From positions 33,332,706 through 33,396,705 of the forward strand of contig NC_031495.1 in NCBI RefSeq assembly GCF_000237925.1: a stretch of 64,000 nucleotides of DNA, read 5' to 3'. Position numbers and translations under genes: made by a program. The notes beneath the pieces are model-generated. The model saw nothing but the letters and a program-made list of their open reading frames with translations. It had not been told where the DNA came from and did not search any database. Origin of the DNA: Schistosoma mansoni (taxonomy: Eukaryota; Platyhelminthes; Trematoda; Strigeidida; Schistosomatidae). Shown in pieces: positions 1 through 11,900 of the stretch (position 1 is its first letter; every line of letters starts with the position of its first letter).

Positions 1-1524
1 CCTGGTATACCAATTACCCTAATGAACCTTACTGTCTTTGTTTAAAATTTGTTAGAGTCCACGAAACAGCGTATTGAGAGTAAATTAGCAGTCAAAAATA
101 TCCTAGGTTTGTGTAAACCGTTGTTTTCCGCAAGAAATAAGACGAAAACTCGAGTAACCGGTAAGCCTTAAATGTCTGTAGTACTTTCTACAGATATTTA
201 AGTATTATTGCAAAAAATAACTTTTTTTAATAACTATTAAGTGCTGTTTGTAGAGATTCATTTTCAAGAGACATTCCAATGACCTTAAGCGAGGCGTTTC
301 GACCCATAATACTAAGCAGGCGTTTCGGAAGCTGGATTGAATTTGATGGTGTCTTAAAGGAGTTCCAAAAATATGGAAGAATAATTCTATCCCTTCTCAG
401 ACTAACCATACTCATTACATTCACTGCGAAGGTAGACTGCTGACGGATCTTGGATAAGTTTAGAAGGCGAACTCTTGAAGGTAAGCTTAATCAATTAGGA
501 AATAAATGAACTAAACAGCTCATCATATTCTTATACAATGCAGCCGATGGAAGATAAATAACAAACATAATTTCCATAAAAACACAACATCAATACCCAG
601 ACAGAGCGAACAGTGATTTATGATTTTTAACGCGTCTCATATGTTCTATCACTTTATGATAAATAATCTTTATTATTACTAATATCAATGAATTACTCAA
701 CATTATATTCTGGCACAATATAGAATTCTCAGCACGACGTATTTCAACAATTTTCTTTCATCAAAAAACAAAAACATGAAATGAAAAAGGCGACAAAATC
801 GACGTCTATACAAATTATCAAATTTGAGACGTGCTTAAGAATACAGGTTATTGACCAGGTTAACTCTAACAACCTGTTCGTCCAAGAGTATATTTATTAG
901 GTAGGGTATTGCAGAACATTTATAGATTTGCCTGCGTGCATGGATTTCAACGTATTTACGTCTCCTCCTACCAGAATATATATAAGAGAAGAAATATACG
1001 ATTGAAATGGATGGTTAGTATCTGATAAGATCGAATTTTCCTCACTGAGTGGTCAACCACCAGAAATCCCTATCTAAACCAAAGATATCAGCTCCACAAG
1101 TGAACAGTTTATAGAAACAGCTTGGTTTCCAAAGGAAGACAGGGTGTGAGAGTTAACACGGGTCGACCAGTCTACCATTCTTATTGCTGAAGGCTGAAAA
1201 TAGCACCGAAAATGCTGACAACATAACCCCAATAATACAAACAGACTTCTTTAAAATAATGATGTCATTATTGTCAAAATCTCTAACAGATCGATTGTTT
1301 TGCCGTTTGGTTGTTATGTGCCCGAGTACAAAAAACGTTGTGCCGTCAATACGTTAATGTGACAATATACGAACGAAAGCTAATGAATAGTAACTATAAG
1401 ATGTGATCGAAAAACGAACCCACCAGTGATAAAATGAAACGCCCACCACATTAGCTTTCTTTGACCTTGTATGGTTATGCTTCGCTTATTCACCAATCAC
1501 AATTTTATGCTTATTATAAAATAG
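1..1524. other. Left-edge stretch without a recognised gene
   Basis: I see no exon structure or known family here. A 65-codon open frame on the minus strand (227-424) is less AT-rich than its surroundings, but it has no recognisable domain and no convincing splice partners. The stretch ends at the ATAG target site (1521-1524) of the gypsy element that follows. Confidence 0.4.
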
Positions 1525-1851
1525 TGAAGATACGACGGTTTTTCTAGCTTAACAACTAGCTACCAGTAACACCTTCTATAATCGAAACCCTTTTGGCCAA
1601 ACAGAAATGAGAAGTCAGACGAGAAGAGGTAGGAATGATATATTTGATACGTTATCAATATATCGAGGAATCTTTATTATAAGCTGGCTAATGAACGTAG
1701 GAGCAGTGTCCCGCGCCGAGTTGAAACGTGATCTGGTGGGGATGAATGACCGAAAGCCTACAGTTAAACAAGTCCACTTAAACAACGTGGTCAGCATCCA
1801 ATGTCGAACACTTAGAAAGCTATTGATTTTGGGGAATTATTTACAGCTACA
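1525..1851 (-). repeat. 3' LTR of the gypsy element
   Basis: A 327-bp terminal repeat, TG...CA bounded, matching 6519-6845 except for about two substitutions near its low-coordinate end. It lies downstream of pol in element orientation. An open frame inside it has an identical translation in both LTRs, which reflects their near identity and not a gene. Confidence 0.95.
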
Positions 1852-1867
1852 GATCACTCCCCCCCTA
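1852..1867 (-). other. Polypurine tract of the gypsy element
   Basis: Directly inside the 3' LTR the minus strand reads a run of seven G followed by AGTGATC. This is the position and composition expected for the plus-strand primer of a gypsy element. Confidence 0.7.
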
Positions 1868-2389
1868 GTGAGGTAGTGATGCCCCTAAGACGTGACCAGC
1901 CAGAAGTTTAAACCCAACGAGTTTGTCGTTGGTAAACACTCTTCTGATAGCTTGCTTCGTTTAGCAGAGTCTGGTCGTCTTTCCTTATACTAAGGGACCA
2001 AAATGTACAACATAGCAATAAAGAAATAAAGTACAATGAAAATTTCGGTTCCTTGCGAAACTTCGTTGTTCTTTTCCAGCCGTCCTGGAAAAGAGGAAAA
2101 ATAAAACGTGTGAGTGCATATCGAAAATACACTCGTACTTGCGTAAGGACACAAGATGAGCGGGAAAAAAAATGAATAAACTAATACACTTACAAACAGC
2201 GTAAAAGCGATCGGGAAAAAATGTTTTTTTTGGTTTTTTTTATATTAAAAAAATATAAATACGCTCAAAAAAGTAAAAACGTTTTGTTTTTTGTTTTTTC
2301 AATAAAATAAAAAAAGAAAAGAAAATGAGTGTATTAAAAAAATTTTTTTATAATAATGAAAAGGGAATTCGGGATAAAGCTTGTGTCCT

Positions 2390-5300
2390 ACGTGCAATAT
2401 TCGTTAAGATGTTCTGGAAATCTTACTCTTCTTCCAGAACGCGTTGTTTTAGGTTTATCTATCGACGTTGACGAAGTATCAAGTTGTGTGTCGGTTGTCG
2501 CGTGGGGTACTACGAGTGTAGTAGCTGTGTCGCTTGCTTGTACCGAAGGAAAATCGACGTAGCTAGGGTTTCCTTCTAAGTATGCTGCTTTTAAGCGATC
2601 GATACTGATGCTATCGTTCGTACCGTTCTTATCGACTACATAGTACTTAGGTTCACGTTGAAGAACTTTGAAGGGTCCTTCGTATGCTGATTCGAGGGGT
2701 CGTCGATGTAAGTCTCGACGAACGAAGACGTGTGTACTATTTCGCAATTCAGGTTGAACGAAAACATCAGTTGATTGAGGTCGAGTGTGAGCAGGTTTAA
2801 CTGAACGCATTGCGTTTGTAAGCCTACTCGTGTAAGAGTTTAGATCCATGTTCAATGAAGATGCTGAAGGATCCACGAATTCTCCTAGGAGTCGGAGTGT
2901 CGTTCCGTAAACGAGTTGAGATGCCGTGTATCCAATGTCAGCTTTCACTGCATTGCGAATACCTAGCAAGACGAGTGGAAGAGCGTCTGTCCACTAAGAA
3001 ACGTTTGAAGCTGATAATGAAGCTTTTAGTTGTCGATGAAAACGTTCTACCAACCCGTTTGCTTGTGGGTGGTAGGCGGTCGTTCGGAAGCGCGTGATTC
3101 CTAAAAGTGAGGTCAGACAACGGAAAAGTCTAGAATCGAACTGGCGTCCGCGGTCTGTAGTGATGGTTGAAGGGCAGCCGAAATTTGCTACCCATCGTTC
3201 GACGAAAGCGCGAGCCACTGTTTCAGCAGTAATGTCCTTAATCGGTACTGCTTCTGGCCATTGAGTAAACCGGTCAACGCATGTTAGGAGATATGAGTAT
3301 CCGTTTGAGTCGGGTAAGGGTCCTACCAAATCTAGATGGACGTGGTCGAAACGAGCGTCAGGGGTTTTGAAAGAGCCTAAGGGACATTTGTTGTGTCTTA
3401 TGACCTTAGATTTCTGACAGCTTACACAGGAGCGTGCCCACTCCCTCACGTCTTTATTCATGCCAGGCCAACAAAAGCGTTCGGCTATAAGTTTGACTGT
3501 TGCACGAGCACCTGGATGAGAAAGATTGTGCAACGTATTGAAGACGTTGCGTCGATAATGTTTTGGCACGATTGGACGATCCCTACCTGTAGATGTGTCA
3601 CATAGTAAGGTTTCCTTACCTGTTCCCATCTGCTTAATACTTAGTTTAAGAGTTGTCGAGGATAACTCATGCTGAAGATCAATGTCTTCTTTTTGAAGCT
3701 GAGCGAGTTTAAGAAGGTCGATGCCTTGGAAACTGTTCAAGGAACTTATTCGAGACAAGGCGTCTGCGACTACATTGTTAGCTCCAGAAATGTGTTGTAT
3801 GTCTGAAGTAAACTGCGAAATGTAGTCGAGTTGTCGAGACTCTCGCGGTGAGTACGTGTCTGAAGATGAACTTAAAGAGAAGGTAAGAGGTTTGTGATCG
3901 GTAAAAAGTGTGAATTCTCTTCCTTTGATGGAATGTTGGAAATGCCGTACAGCACAATACATAGCTAGGAGTTCCCTACCGAACGTGCTGTACCTAGATT
4001 CCGCGTCTAGCAACCGTCTGGAGAAAAATCCTAAAGGTTGCCACGAGTTGTTAACCCATTGTTGTAAGACTGCTCCGATTGCTGAGTCGGATGCGTCTAC
4101 TGCGATACTAATGGGCGCTTGAGTGTCCTGATGAGCAAGCAGGGTTGCTTTAGCGATGTGTTCCTTAACTGTGGAGAATGCTTTTCGAGCAATGTCGTCT
4201 AGACTAATTGATTTTGCATTTCCACGAAGCTGGTCGGTTAACGGTTTCATAAGGGATGCGCATTTGGGTATGAACCGTCTGTAGAAACTTACAAGTCCGT
4301 TAAAAGTTCGCAACTGCTTGATCGTGATCGGTTCTGGGTAATCCAGAATGGCCGCCACTTTGCTCCTAAGGGGTCGGATGCCTTGGGCATCAATAGTATG
4401 TCCTAAGAACTCTAAGGAGTTGGTTCCTATTTGGCATTTCTGAATGTTGACAGTAATGCCATGCCTTTGGAGTCGATCGAAAACAATGTCCAGATGCTTG
4501 AGATGCGATTCTCTGTCCGGACTTGCTATTAGACAGTCATCAACATACGCATGTACGAAGTTGAGACCTCGGAAGACGTCGTCGATAAACCTTTGGAAGG
4601 TTTGAGCCGCATTTCTTAAACCAAAAGGCATTCGCAAGAATTCGTAAAGACCGAAAGGAGTGATGATGGCGGTTTTAGGAATGTCGTCGGTTGCCATCGG
4701 TATTTGGTTATAAGCCTTAACTAAGTCGATTTTCGAAAAGACAGTTGTACCTTTCAAGGTAGCTGTCAAATCGTGAATATGAGGCAGCGGGTAACGATCG
4801 GGAATGGTTTTTGCATTCAGACGCCGATAATCACCAGTTGGCCGCCAATCATTGCTGTCCTTTTTAGGGACCATGTGCAATGGGGATGACCATGGACTAT
4901 TTGATGGTTGAATTATCCCTAAGTCTATCATATGGTCGAATTCGTTTTTGGCTAACCTAAGCTTTTCGGGAGCGAGTCGGCGGGTTTTCGAGAATACAGG
5001 TGGTCCTGTAGTCGAGATGTGATGTGTAACATTGCTGGTTACACAAGGTAATTTCGATTGCGGTTGATATATCCCTGAGTACTTGTCCAGTAATGATTGA
5101 TACAGGGGGTCTATGGTGTGCTTGATTGTGACTGGGGATAACCTGCAACCAGAACAAGGAGTTACGCAAACGGATAACTTAGTGTTTCCGTCTATTAACT
5201 TTCGTGAGCGAGTGTCGATGAGTAGATTGTGGTATTGTAACAAGTCTATACCAATGATTGGCATAGAGACGTCTGCGACAACAAAAATCTAGTGTATGGG

Positions 5301-5480
5301 TTTACGTAAACCCACGTTAAGGTAGACGTACCTTTTACCGTAAGTAGCGATCGGCTTTCCATTTGCCACCTGTAAACTTAAAACAGACTCGCGAAGTCTG
5401 TCGTTGGGATTCGCTGGAAGAACGCTAACTTCTGCGCCAGTGTCGACGAGGTAGCGAACTTTCATAGTCACATTCGTGAC
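2390..5480 (-). other. pol region of the gypsy element (fossil)
   Basis: Approximate extent, in order: protease (VDTGAEVSVLP), reverse transcriptase (FSKIDL and YVDD boxes), RNase H (AVDASD, FTDHKPL), integrase HHCC finger (HPGA...CVSCQ), and a DDE core with a gypsy-type C-terminus. A low-complexity poly-A/poly-T stretch (about 2210-2360) separates integrase from the polypurine tract. Broken. Confidence 0.88.
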
Positions 5481-5499
5481 ATATAAGAGGCGGCTGTGT

Positions 5500-6410
5500 T
5501 CGCCGGCTACGGTTGCCGTTAACGCGTGCCGGCTGGGAAGTTTCCCGAACTGTTTTTCGTGTCACTCGATTTTGAGGTAGGATAATTGCAGGGTTTCCTG
5601 CAATTTCTGGAAGACTTACCGTACTGGTTATGATACCAGCACCAGTCGGGATTATCTGTCTCTCGACCGCGAGAGACAGATCGCCTACATGAGACACTTC
5701 TACGCGGGGTTTTTGACCGACTACGGTCATTACGAATTCTAAGATATCGTGCAGGCGTGTGACATAGTTCAGCTATGTCAGTCGGGGTCGATTGAGGTTT
5801 TTCCTTGACGGAAAAAACCTCGGCCTTAGAAGATTTAGTGATTTCTAAGATTCGGTAGGCAGATGCAGCCAGCTCGTCTATGGCGTTGTTTTGAAACGAG
5901 ACGAGCACTGCCTGCACCTGTTGAGGGAGTTAAGACAAGAAACGTTGTCTGAATAGGCCATCATCGAAAGTTCGTTGGCCGATAACCTCTCTCATTCTTA
6001 GCAACATATCTGTCGCAGAACCATGTTGCAGGTCGATGTTATGGAGGAGTTGGTCTAACCGTCGTCGGTCGGTTAGGTCTCCACGTTTTAGAATCGAACA
6101 TTTGAGAGTTTAGTAAGGTTCGGGAACATCACTAGTAAACATACTAGGTGTTACGAACCTGTTAAACTCGCGCGGTAACGCCTTAACTACCGCGAGGAAT
6201 CGTGTGCGCGAGTCCGTGATTCCGTGCATGCAAAAATCAGCTTCTGCGTAGCAGAACCAGGACTCGATATTGTCGGGCCAAAATGGCGTTAACTGAATCG
6301 AAATAGGGGGAATAGTTTTTAACTTAAAAACCTTGGGTGAGTGTTCCGTCATAGTAATATAAAGAACTATAAGTGTCCAATTAAAATATATCCGGGAAAA
6401 AAAGTATATC
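5500..6410 (-). other. gag region of the gypsy element (fossil)
   Basis: Approximate extent. The N-terminal part resembles CsRn1-type Gag, with a short acidic and hydrophobic matrix-like start. The C-terminal part carries the C-x2-H-x9-C-x3-C finger (CWYH...NCRKPC) after an Arg/Ser-rich stretch. Treated as a broken fossil. Confidence 0.8.
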
Positions 6411-6498
6411 ACAATATATAAAATTCAAATAAAGAATAACAATGAATAATAATATTCCAAAAAGGAACAGACTCACAGTATGTTGGCTTGGTGTACCA

Positions 6499-6517
6499 GA
6501 TCACGTTAGGCTCACCA
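6499..6517 (-). other. Primer-binding site (tRNA-Trp-like)
   Basis: One base inside the 5' LTR, the minus strand begins TGGTGAGCC and stays complementary over about 19 nt to a tRNA 3' end terminating in CCA. The complement resembles the 3' end of tRNA-Trp, the primer reported for CsRn1-type elements. The tRNA identity is from memory. Confidence 0.65.
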
Positions 6518-6518
6518 C

Positions 6519-6845
6519 TGAAGATACGACGGCTATTCTAGCTTAACAACTAGCTACCAGTAACACCTTCTATAATCGAAACCCTTTTGGCCAAACAGAA
6601 ATGAGAAGTCAGACGAGAAGAGGTAGGAATGATATATTTGATACGTTATCAATATATCGAGGAATCTTTATTATAAGCTGGCTAATGAACGTAGGAGCAG
6701 TGTCCCGCGCCGAGTTGAAACGTGATCTGGTGGGGATGAATGACCGAAAGCCTACAGTTAAACAAGTCCACTTAAACAACGTGGTCAGCATCCAATGTCG
6801 AACACTTAGAAAGCTATTGATTTTGGGGAATTATTTACAGCTACA
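6519..6845 (-). repeat. 5' LTR of the gypsy element
   Basis: Partner of 1525-1851. It is followed on the plus strand by ATAG, the second copy of the 4-bp target duplication. In element orientation it is the upstream LTR, with the primer-binding site immediately next to it. Confidence 0.95.
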
Positions 6846-7069
6846 ATAGTATTTGCTTCTATTCTTGTAGTTACTGCTCGGTATATTATTTATGTCTCTC
6901 TTTTCCTGTTTAAGAGACCGTATTAATTGTTTAATTTTTATACTAATGGTGTTAATTTAAGTTTTAGAAACAGATAAAGTTTATCAAGCCAAATAGCTTA
7001 CTTGTTCTGAATTTTGCTAAGCTATGACTCTGTGCTCGACAGTCTAGAGAATAGTTTAGAATTACATCT

Positions 7070-7480
7070 GTAGGAGGTTACTTCCTACAGTAACTGCTTG
7101 GAGTTATTATGGGCTATTGTTGCATATATCCTTATTAGACAATTACTAAACAACTAGATTATATATATTCCTCTTATTACAAGCTTTCATTCGATCTATT
7201 GACTGTTACACCAAGATTTATCATTCCTAACATATTCCTTAATTTATCAGTCATACTAACCCACACTCACAGCCACTTTTGACACGGCCGTGTACGACCA
7301 TTACTTTTCATTTTATGGTGTGATATGGTCTGATCAGCTTGAATATAAACTAAGTATGTCTGAAATATACAACTCACACAATCGAGGTTGAGATTGTGTT
7401 CTGGACTGGACTGGACCGAACTGAGCTTGGTGGTAAGTTGTTATACGGAGGACCGATAAGGACTGAGAGTCTGCTCAAGG
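7070..7480 (+). repeat. Dispersed LTR-like repeat, copy A
   Basis: This stretch matches, at perhaps 65-70% by eye, 18955-19330 and 28735-29150 in the same strand and order. Shared marks are ACAAGCTTTC-like and CAGTCTATT-like blocks, a CTATTCRCAGCC block, TTTTATGGTGTGATATGGTC, a TATATAAACT box and a terminal TTCTGGACT block. The TATA-like box and length suggest an LTR or a 5' promoter region, but no element body is attached. The family is not recognised. Confidence 0.5.
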
Positions 7481-7744
7481 CAGCTCGTGCTGTTCGACAC
7501 ATAATTGGTTTAGCACAGGAACAAGGCCATAGAAATGGGTATTCTAATTGTCGATTCTGTCGCGTGAGATTTTGCGGTAAATATGACATAATGAAACCTC
7601 TTGTTAGTGATATCAATTTTAGTGTTACTAAAGCATTCCATACCAAATAATTTTTTATCAACATAGTTTTCAAAATGACCACTACTTCGCTTCTTGCTCA
7701 ACGAACATTACCGCATAACCAACCCTCGGGAGTTATTACACAAT

Positions 7745-8440
7745 AAAGAGTAGGGGTGAACTCAAAGTTGTCTAGTTGGGAAACCGTGCTTAGCAGAATG
7801 CCACTGGGTACATTTTCGGACCAATGATGTTCCTTCTATGTGTAAATCATCTTCCTAATCTCATACTGTCTTCGGTTTTGTTGTGTGATGACAATGTAAA
7901 GATATGGAGAGGGGCAAAAAGTAAAAGTGATAGTTTAGAGCCTCAAAATGACCTGAAGATATTGTGTGAATGATATAAAATTTGGCAGCTGCTGATAAAT
8001 GCTTCCAAGAGCATCTTAATATACACTGGTCACCAAGGTACTGATATATACATGGTGAATAACAGTGAGCTATCTGTTGTTCAGACACGCAATGACTAAG
8101 AAGTCTTTGTTATTCAAGACTTAAAAACTGCAGCACAGTGTCGCGTGACATGTGCCAAAGGTTTTCGAACCCTATAGTCAATATGTAGGGCCTTAGTCAT
8201 GTTAATGATAAAACCTTTTCGACTTTGTGTACAGTATCGTTCGTCCTAAACTCGAGTACTAAGAGAAAGCAGCTAGTCCCTGCCTAAACGAGACAGTGAG
8301 CTAGTGGAAAATTTCAAATAACCGCAACTAAACTGGCTCCTAGAACACCAAAGCTCCCGAATGATACTCGACCGGCTAAACTAAAACAATTTCCATTGTA
8401 ATGTAGAAGAACCCGAGGTGATTTGGTCACATTTTTTATA
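7745..8440 (+). mobile_element. Decayed CR1-like LINE, reverse transcriptase fragment
   Basis: Conceptual translation in shifting plus frames gives a CR1/Jockey-type reverse transcriptase from the thumb-side half. It has a GPMMFLLCVN box followed by SSVLLCDDNVKIW (the catalytic Y/FADD motif, here CDD), then INASKS and a C-terminal segment with YDTRLAKLN-like residues. Several frameshifts and stops show that it is dead. It is 5'-truncated and ends about 330 bp before the Bicaudal-D start codon. Confidence 0.7.
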
Positions 8441-8772
8441 TTATTTGGTGACAAATTCTTCATCTGATACGCCCTCAATTTTTTTTCTTCCAAAACAGAG
8501 ACTGTACGTGGACACTCTACAAGCCCAGAACAAATTAGTTGTCAGCTGACCTTCAACATTCTCATCGAATAATCAACAAATGAAATTCATTACATCAACA
8601 CATGATTGAAGCTCGATCTGTTGACGTAATCAAAAGAAATGCGGATAAACTGAGAAACCACAATTACCAAGACCAACACAGGTCACCTAGATTCTTGTCC
8701 TTTGAAAACTGGAATCGAGACTAGCTTTGGGGAGCGCCGCGCTTAGTCTCTTACGCAACATTTTCGCTGGGG
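8441..8772 (+). promoter_or_regulatory. Upstream flank of Bicaudal-D
   Basis: This gene-free stretch precedes the start codon. A pyrimidine-rich tract ending in AAAACAG (8478-8501) could be a cis- or trans-splice acceptor for a 5' UTR exon, since schistosomes trans-splice many mRNAs. I see no clear TATA box. The promoter call is by position only. Confidence 0.3.
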
Positions 8773-8970
8773 ATGGCGGATGATGGGAGGAGTTTGGAAG
8801 AAGAGAATCGACAGTTGAAATCTGCACTAAAAGTGTCTATGCAGGAAAAGTATGAAGCAGCCGAATATGGCCTTACCCTTTTGGAAACAAATCAACAACT
8901 CAAAAATCAGCTTGATGAACTGGGCGGAAAGTATGAAGAGTTAGATCGAGAACTAAAAATTACTCGCAAG
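8773..8970 (+). CDS. BICD: BICD exon 1
   Basis: 66 codons beginning [16 protein letters not shown], including the CC1-box alanines and glycine (AAEYGL). The donor GTAATC follows AAG. A 39-nt intron (8971-9009, ending CTTCAG) separates it from exon 2. That intron has no in-frame stop, so retention would add 13 residues ([13 protein letters not shown]), which are absent from the family alignment I recall. Confidence 0.88.
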
Positions 8971-11900
8971 GTAATCTCCTTTAAATTATTGACACACTCT
9001 CAACTTCAGAGTTTGGAGGAACAAAATCTCATTCAACGTAGACTAAGTATCGCTGGTTTCCAGGAGGAAGATGACTTGGTATCCGAGTCGGCAAACAGAG
9101 AACGTGTCTTAAGGAATCAAGTGCATGATTTGGAGGTAGAATTAAAGGAGCTCAGGCTGAAGTATGAGCGGCAAATGGCGGAAAATGACACGTTGCACAA
9201 AAGGAATATTGAACAGCAGTCTGCTCATGAAGACCTAGAGAAACAGTTTAGGATCCTTAAATCTGATATTAGAGATGCTAAAGCAAAAGAAGTCCAAATC
9301 CTAAACGAATATGACGACTTAGAGGCAGAAAATTTGGAGTTACAAAAGACCATACTTTCCTTAAAAACTAGTCAGGTAAGTTCGAAGTGTGCTATAATGG
9401 TTATCTCAGGTGGAATTTGAAAGCGTACGGCATGAATTAAAGCGACTGCAGGAGGAAAATGATGTTATACATGTCCAGCTAGAAGAAATCACTCGTTTAA
9501 AGCGAATGACCGAAAAGTCCCTGGAAGATGCTTTAGAATCACTTCAGATTGAACGTGACCAGCGGCATAATTTACGCAAGGAACTTGACAGCAGAATTAT
9601 ATCGGATTCAATAAGCCACCTCAGCGACTTGCGAAACCTAAACAATTTGGGAAATGTTAGCAAACTCAGTCAACTTCAGGAGAGTATTACTGAATGTCAA
9701 AAACTAGGTAAGCATTCATGAGAATTCACTTGTGGTAGCCTATGGTGTCTTATCATTTTACTGTTACTTAATCCAAACATTTTGTTGATTTAAGTACTAT
9801 TCAGAAATTTTGTCTATCTTAGTAACTAGTTTCTTCAGAACCAGTTAGAGTTAGTCCTAATGGCTCTGCTTACCATCTTAACTGCTGTACGAGTGTGCTA
9901 CAGCATGATTATACCAAATACAAACGGAGCATTAATTTTTGCCTGATAATGGAGACAAATGTTCGTGGATGAGATTTTTATTAAAACACCGTCATCTATA
10001 TAAGTAAAACAAATTTATCACAAAGTTATGAAGAAACTTATACCACTATCGGGTATATTTAATATTATTTTCTTAAAAGCTATGGCATCGGATTATTATT
10101 ATTATCGTAGTCGAGTGTTGGCACTGCGTCATACTTTGAGTCGGACCACTTCGCAGTTTCACTATTACCCCCCAACAAAATGTTAGGCCAAGCTAAATGT
10201 GCAAACGTGTTTTTTTTACTGAGTTGATTTTATTTGCTTTCTCCTGCATAATTTAAAACCTTGATATAGCTTTCGAATCAGTTTGAAAACGTTTTACAGT
10301 AAAGATTTTATTCTTACAGCGAGACGTTTTGAACATTTCAACAAGCCACTAACGCTAACCAAATAATATACGCTCAATTGTTTCATAGGTTCTCTTCAAC
10401 TCCTTGGAACTTGAAATTAATAGTATTCGCCTTTGGAGAAACAGGTTCATATGTAATATATAACTAACAGAAATGTATTGATCATAGTCGGGAGTGATAA
10501 ATAAACAGTAAATATGGAAGCATCATTAAGATCGTCTACACGACTGATTGTTTTCTGGTTAACTGGTGAAAATTCTAGGATATGAAGCAAAAGTTGATGT
10601 ATACTGGTCTCTAGAAAAAAATATCAACAAAAGTTGCTCAATACTAGCTACAAGAAAGAACTAAATAGCAAACCAAGATAATGAGGCTCATAAGAATCAA
10701 TAAAAAACAGAAATTCGCTCCATGAATTACAATATGCAAGTAATTGGTAGAAATTAAGATCGTTCTAAATGATGAAGACTGGTGGGGGTTGATAGGGATA
10801 TCCTCAAAATTATGCCAAACGTTTACACTTAGTTGCTTACTCATTATTTTGAAGTACTGACATGTTCACTGTTGAGCAGACAATGAACGATTGGATTCTT
10901 ACTTGTCATGTTCAGTGGAATATATCCAAAGATACCGATTATACCTCTTTTTAGTCTCTTTTGATTCTGTGTACCTCAGCGCTTTGTTCACTTTTGACTA
11001 CTTAGGTGGGCATTTCACTTGGCATAAAAAGACTGATTTCGCTGCTAGATTATTAATTTTTTTAAATATACGTTACATTAGGGCCTCAAAAGGGGCTGCT
11101 AAAGAAATAGGAAAGCATCTTGCAGTATATGAGAATTAACGGGAATAGTATTTCGTGATACAATTCATACAGGGTAATACAGTTCATATAAGGTAGTTCA
11201 TTTCACCTTGATAAATGTTGTGATAGAAAACTCCCTCGGGACTGCCACTGGTTCCTACTCTGAGCTATGTCTGATAACATTTAAAGCCACTGAGTTTTAT
11301 GATCTGTAGGATTCGAACCTAAATACTTTAGTAAGCTGGAGAAAACCAGTCATAAATAGCTTCCGTATTTACCACAGCGCCATGTAAAATAACTAACTCA
11401 GTTTTTTCCAATCCATCCCAGTGCCGGAAAACGGTGTGCTCCAAAGGCATTTATGAGCAACTACTAGTAACCTGCAAATATCCAGTACTTTTAAATAGCA
11501 CGGCTCGCAGCCATAACATGAATCGAACTAAACATCGAAGTTTTATACTGAAACAGAACTAATTCATTTATGTTTCAACCATTATCTAGTCACTATGTAT
11601 CTATATGGCTAATTACAATTAAATTAAACTTTTGTCGTACTAGATGCCAATGTGTCTACTAATGAACCTCCTGGAAGTGATATGAAGAATCAAGAAGAAA
11701 ATAAGTCTGGTTCTAAGCATCCTTCGCCAGACGATCTGCTGACTGAATTAAGAACTACAGAAATCGCCAAGTATGAGGCAGAATTAGCTCATATAGAAGC
11801 TGAGAAAAATGAACTTACTAGAACACTCGAAATTACACAGCGTTCTCTTGAGTTGGCTACAAGTGAAGTTTCAAATAAACAGGAGCGTATCAATGGGTTA

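Larger units (their letters stand above)
1525..6845 (-). mobile_element. Ty3/gypsy LTR retrotransposon, CsRn1 clade (Boudicca-like)
   Basis: This is a 5.3-kb LTR element read on the minus strand. It has two 327-bp LTRs (6519-6845 and 1525-1851) bounded by TG...CA and an ATAG duplication on both sides (1521-1524, 6846-6849). The order is gag, protease, reverse transcriptase, RNase H, integrase. Gag carries a C-x2-H-x9-C-x3-C finger, which is the unusual motif known from the CsRn1 clade. Pol shows a DTGA protease motif, a YVDD box and an HHCC integrase finger. LTR length and clade fit Boudicca of schistosomes, but I infer that name from memory. The LTRs differ at about two positions, so the insertion is recent. 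The coding region is broken by roughly five interruptions, so this is a young fossil. Confidence 0.93.

Noticed and set aside
227-424. Minus-strand 65-codon frame as a terminal exon of a host gene
   Set aside because: No recognisable domain, weak acceptor, and no partner exon in view.
1607-1876. Plus-strand open frame repeated at 1607 and 6601
   Set aside because: It is an antisense open frame inside the two LTRs of the gypsy element.
11300-11390. Possible tRNA gene on the minus strand
   Set aside because: A perfect B box is present but the acceptor stem does not pair and spacing is wrong; called a SINE remnant instead.
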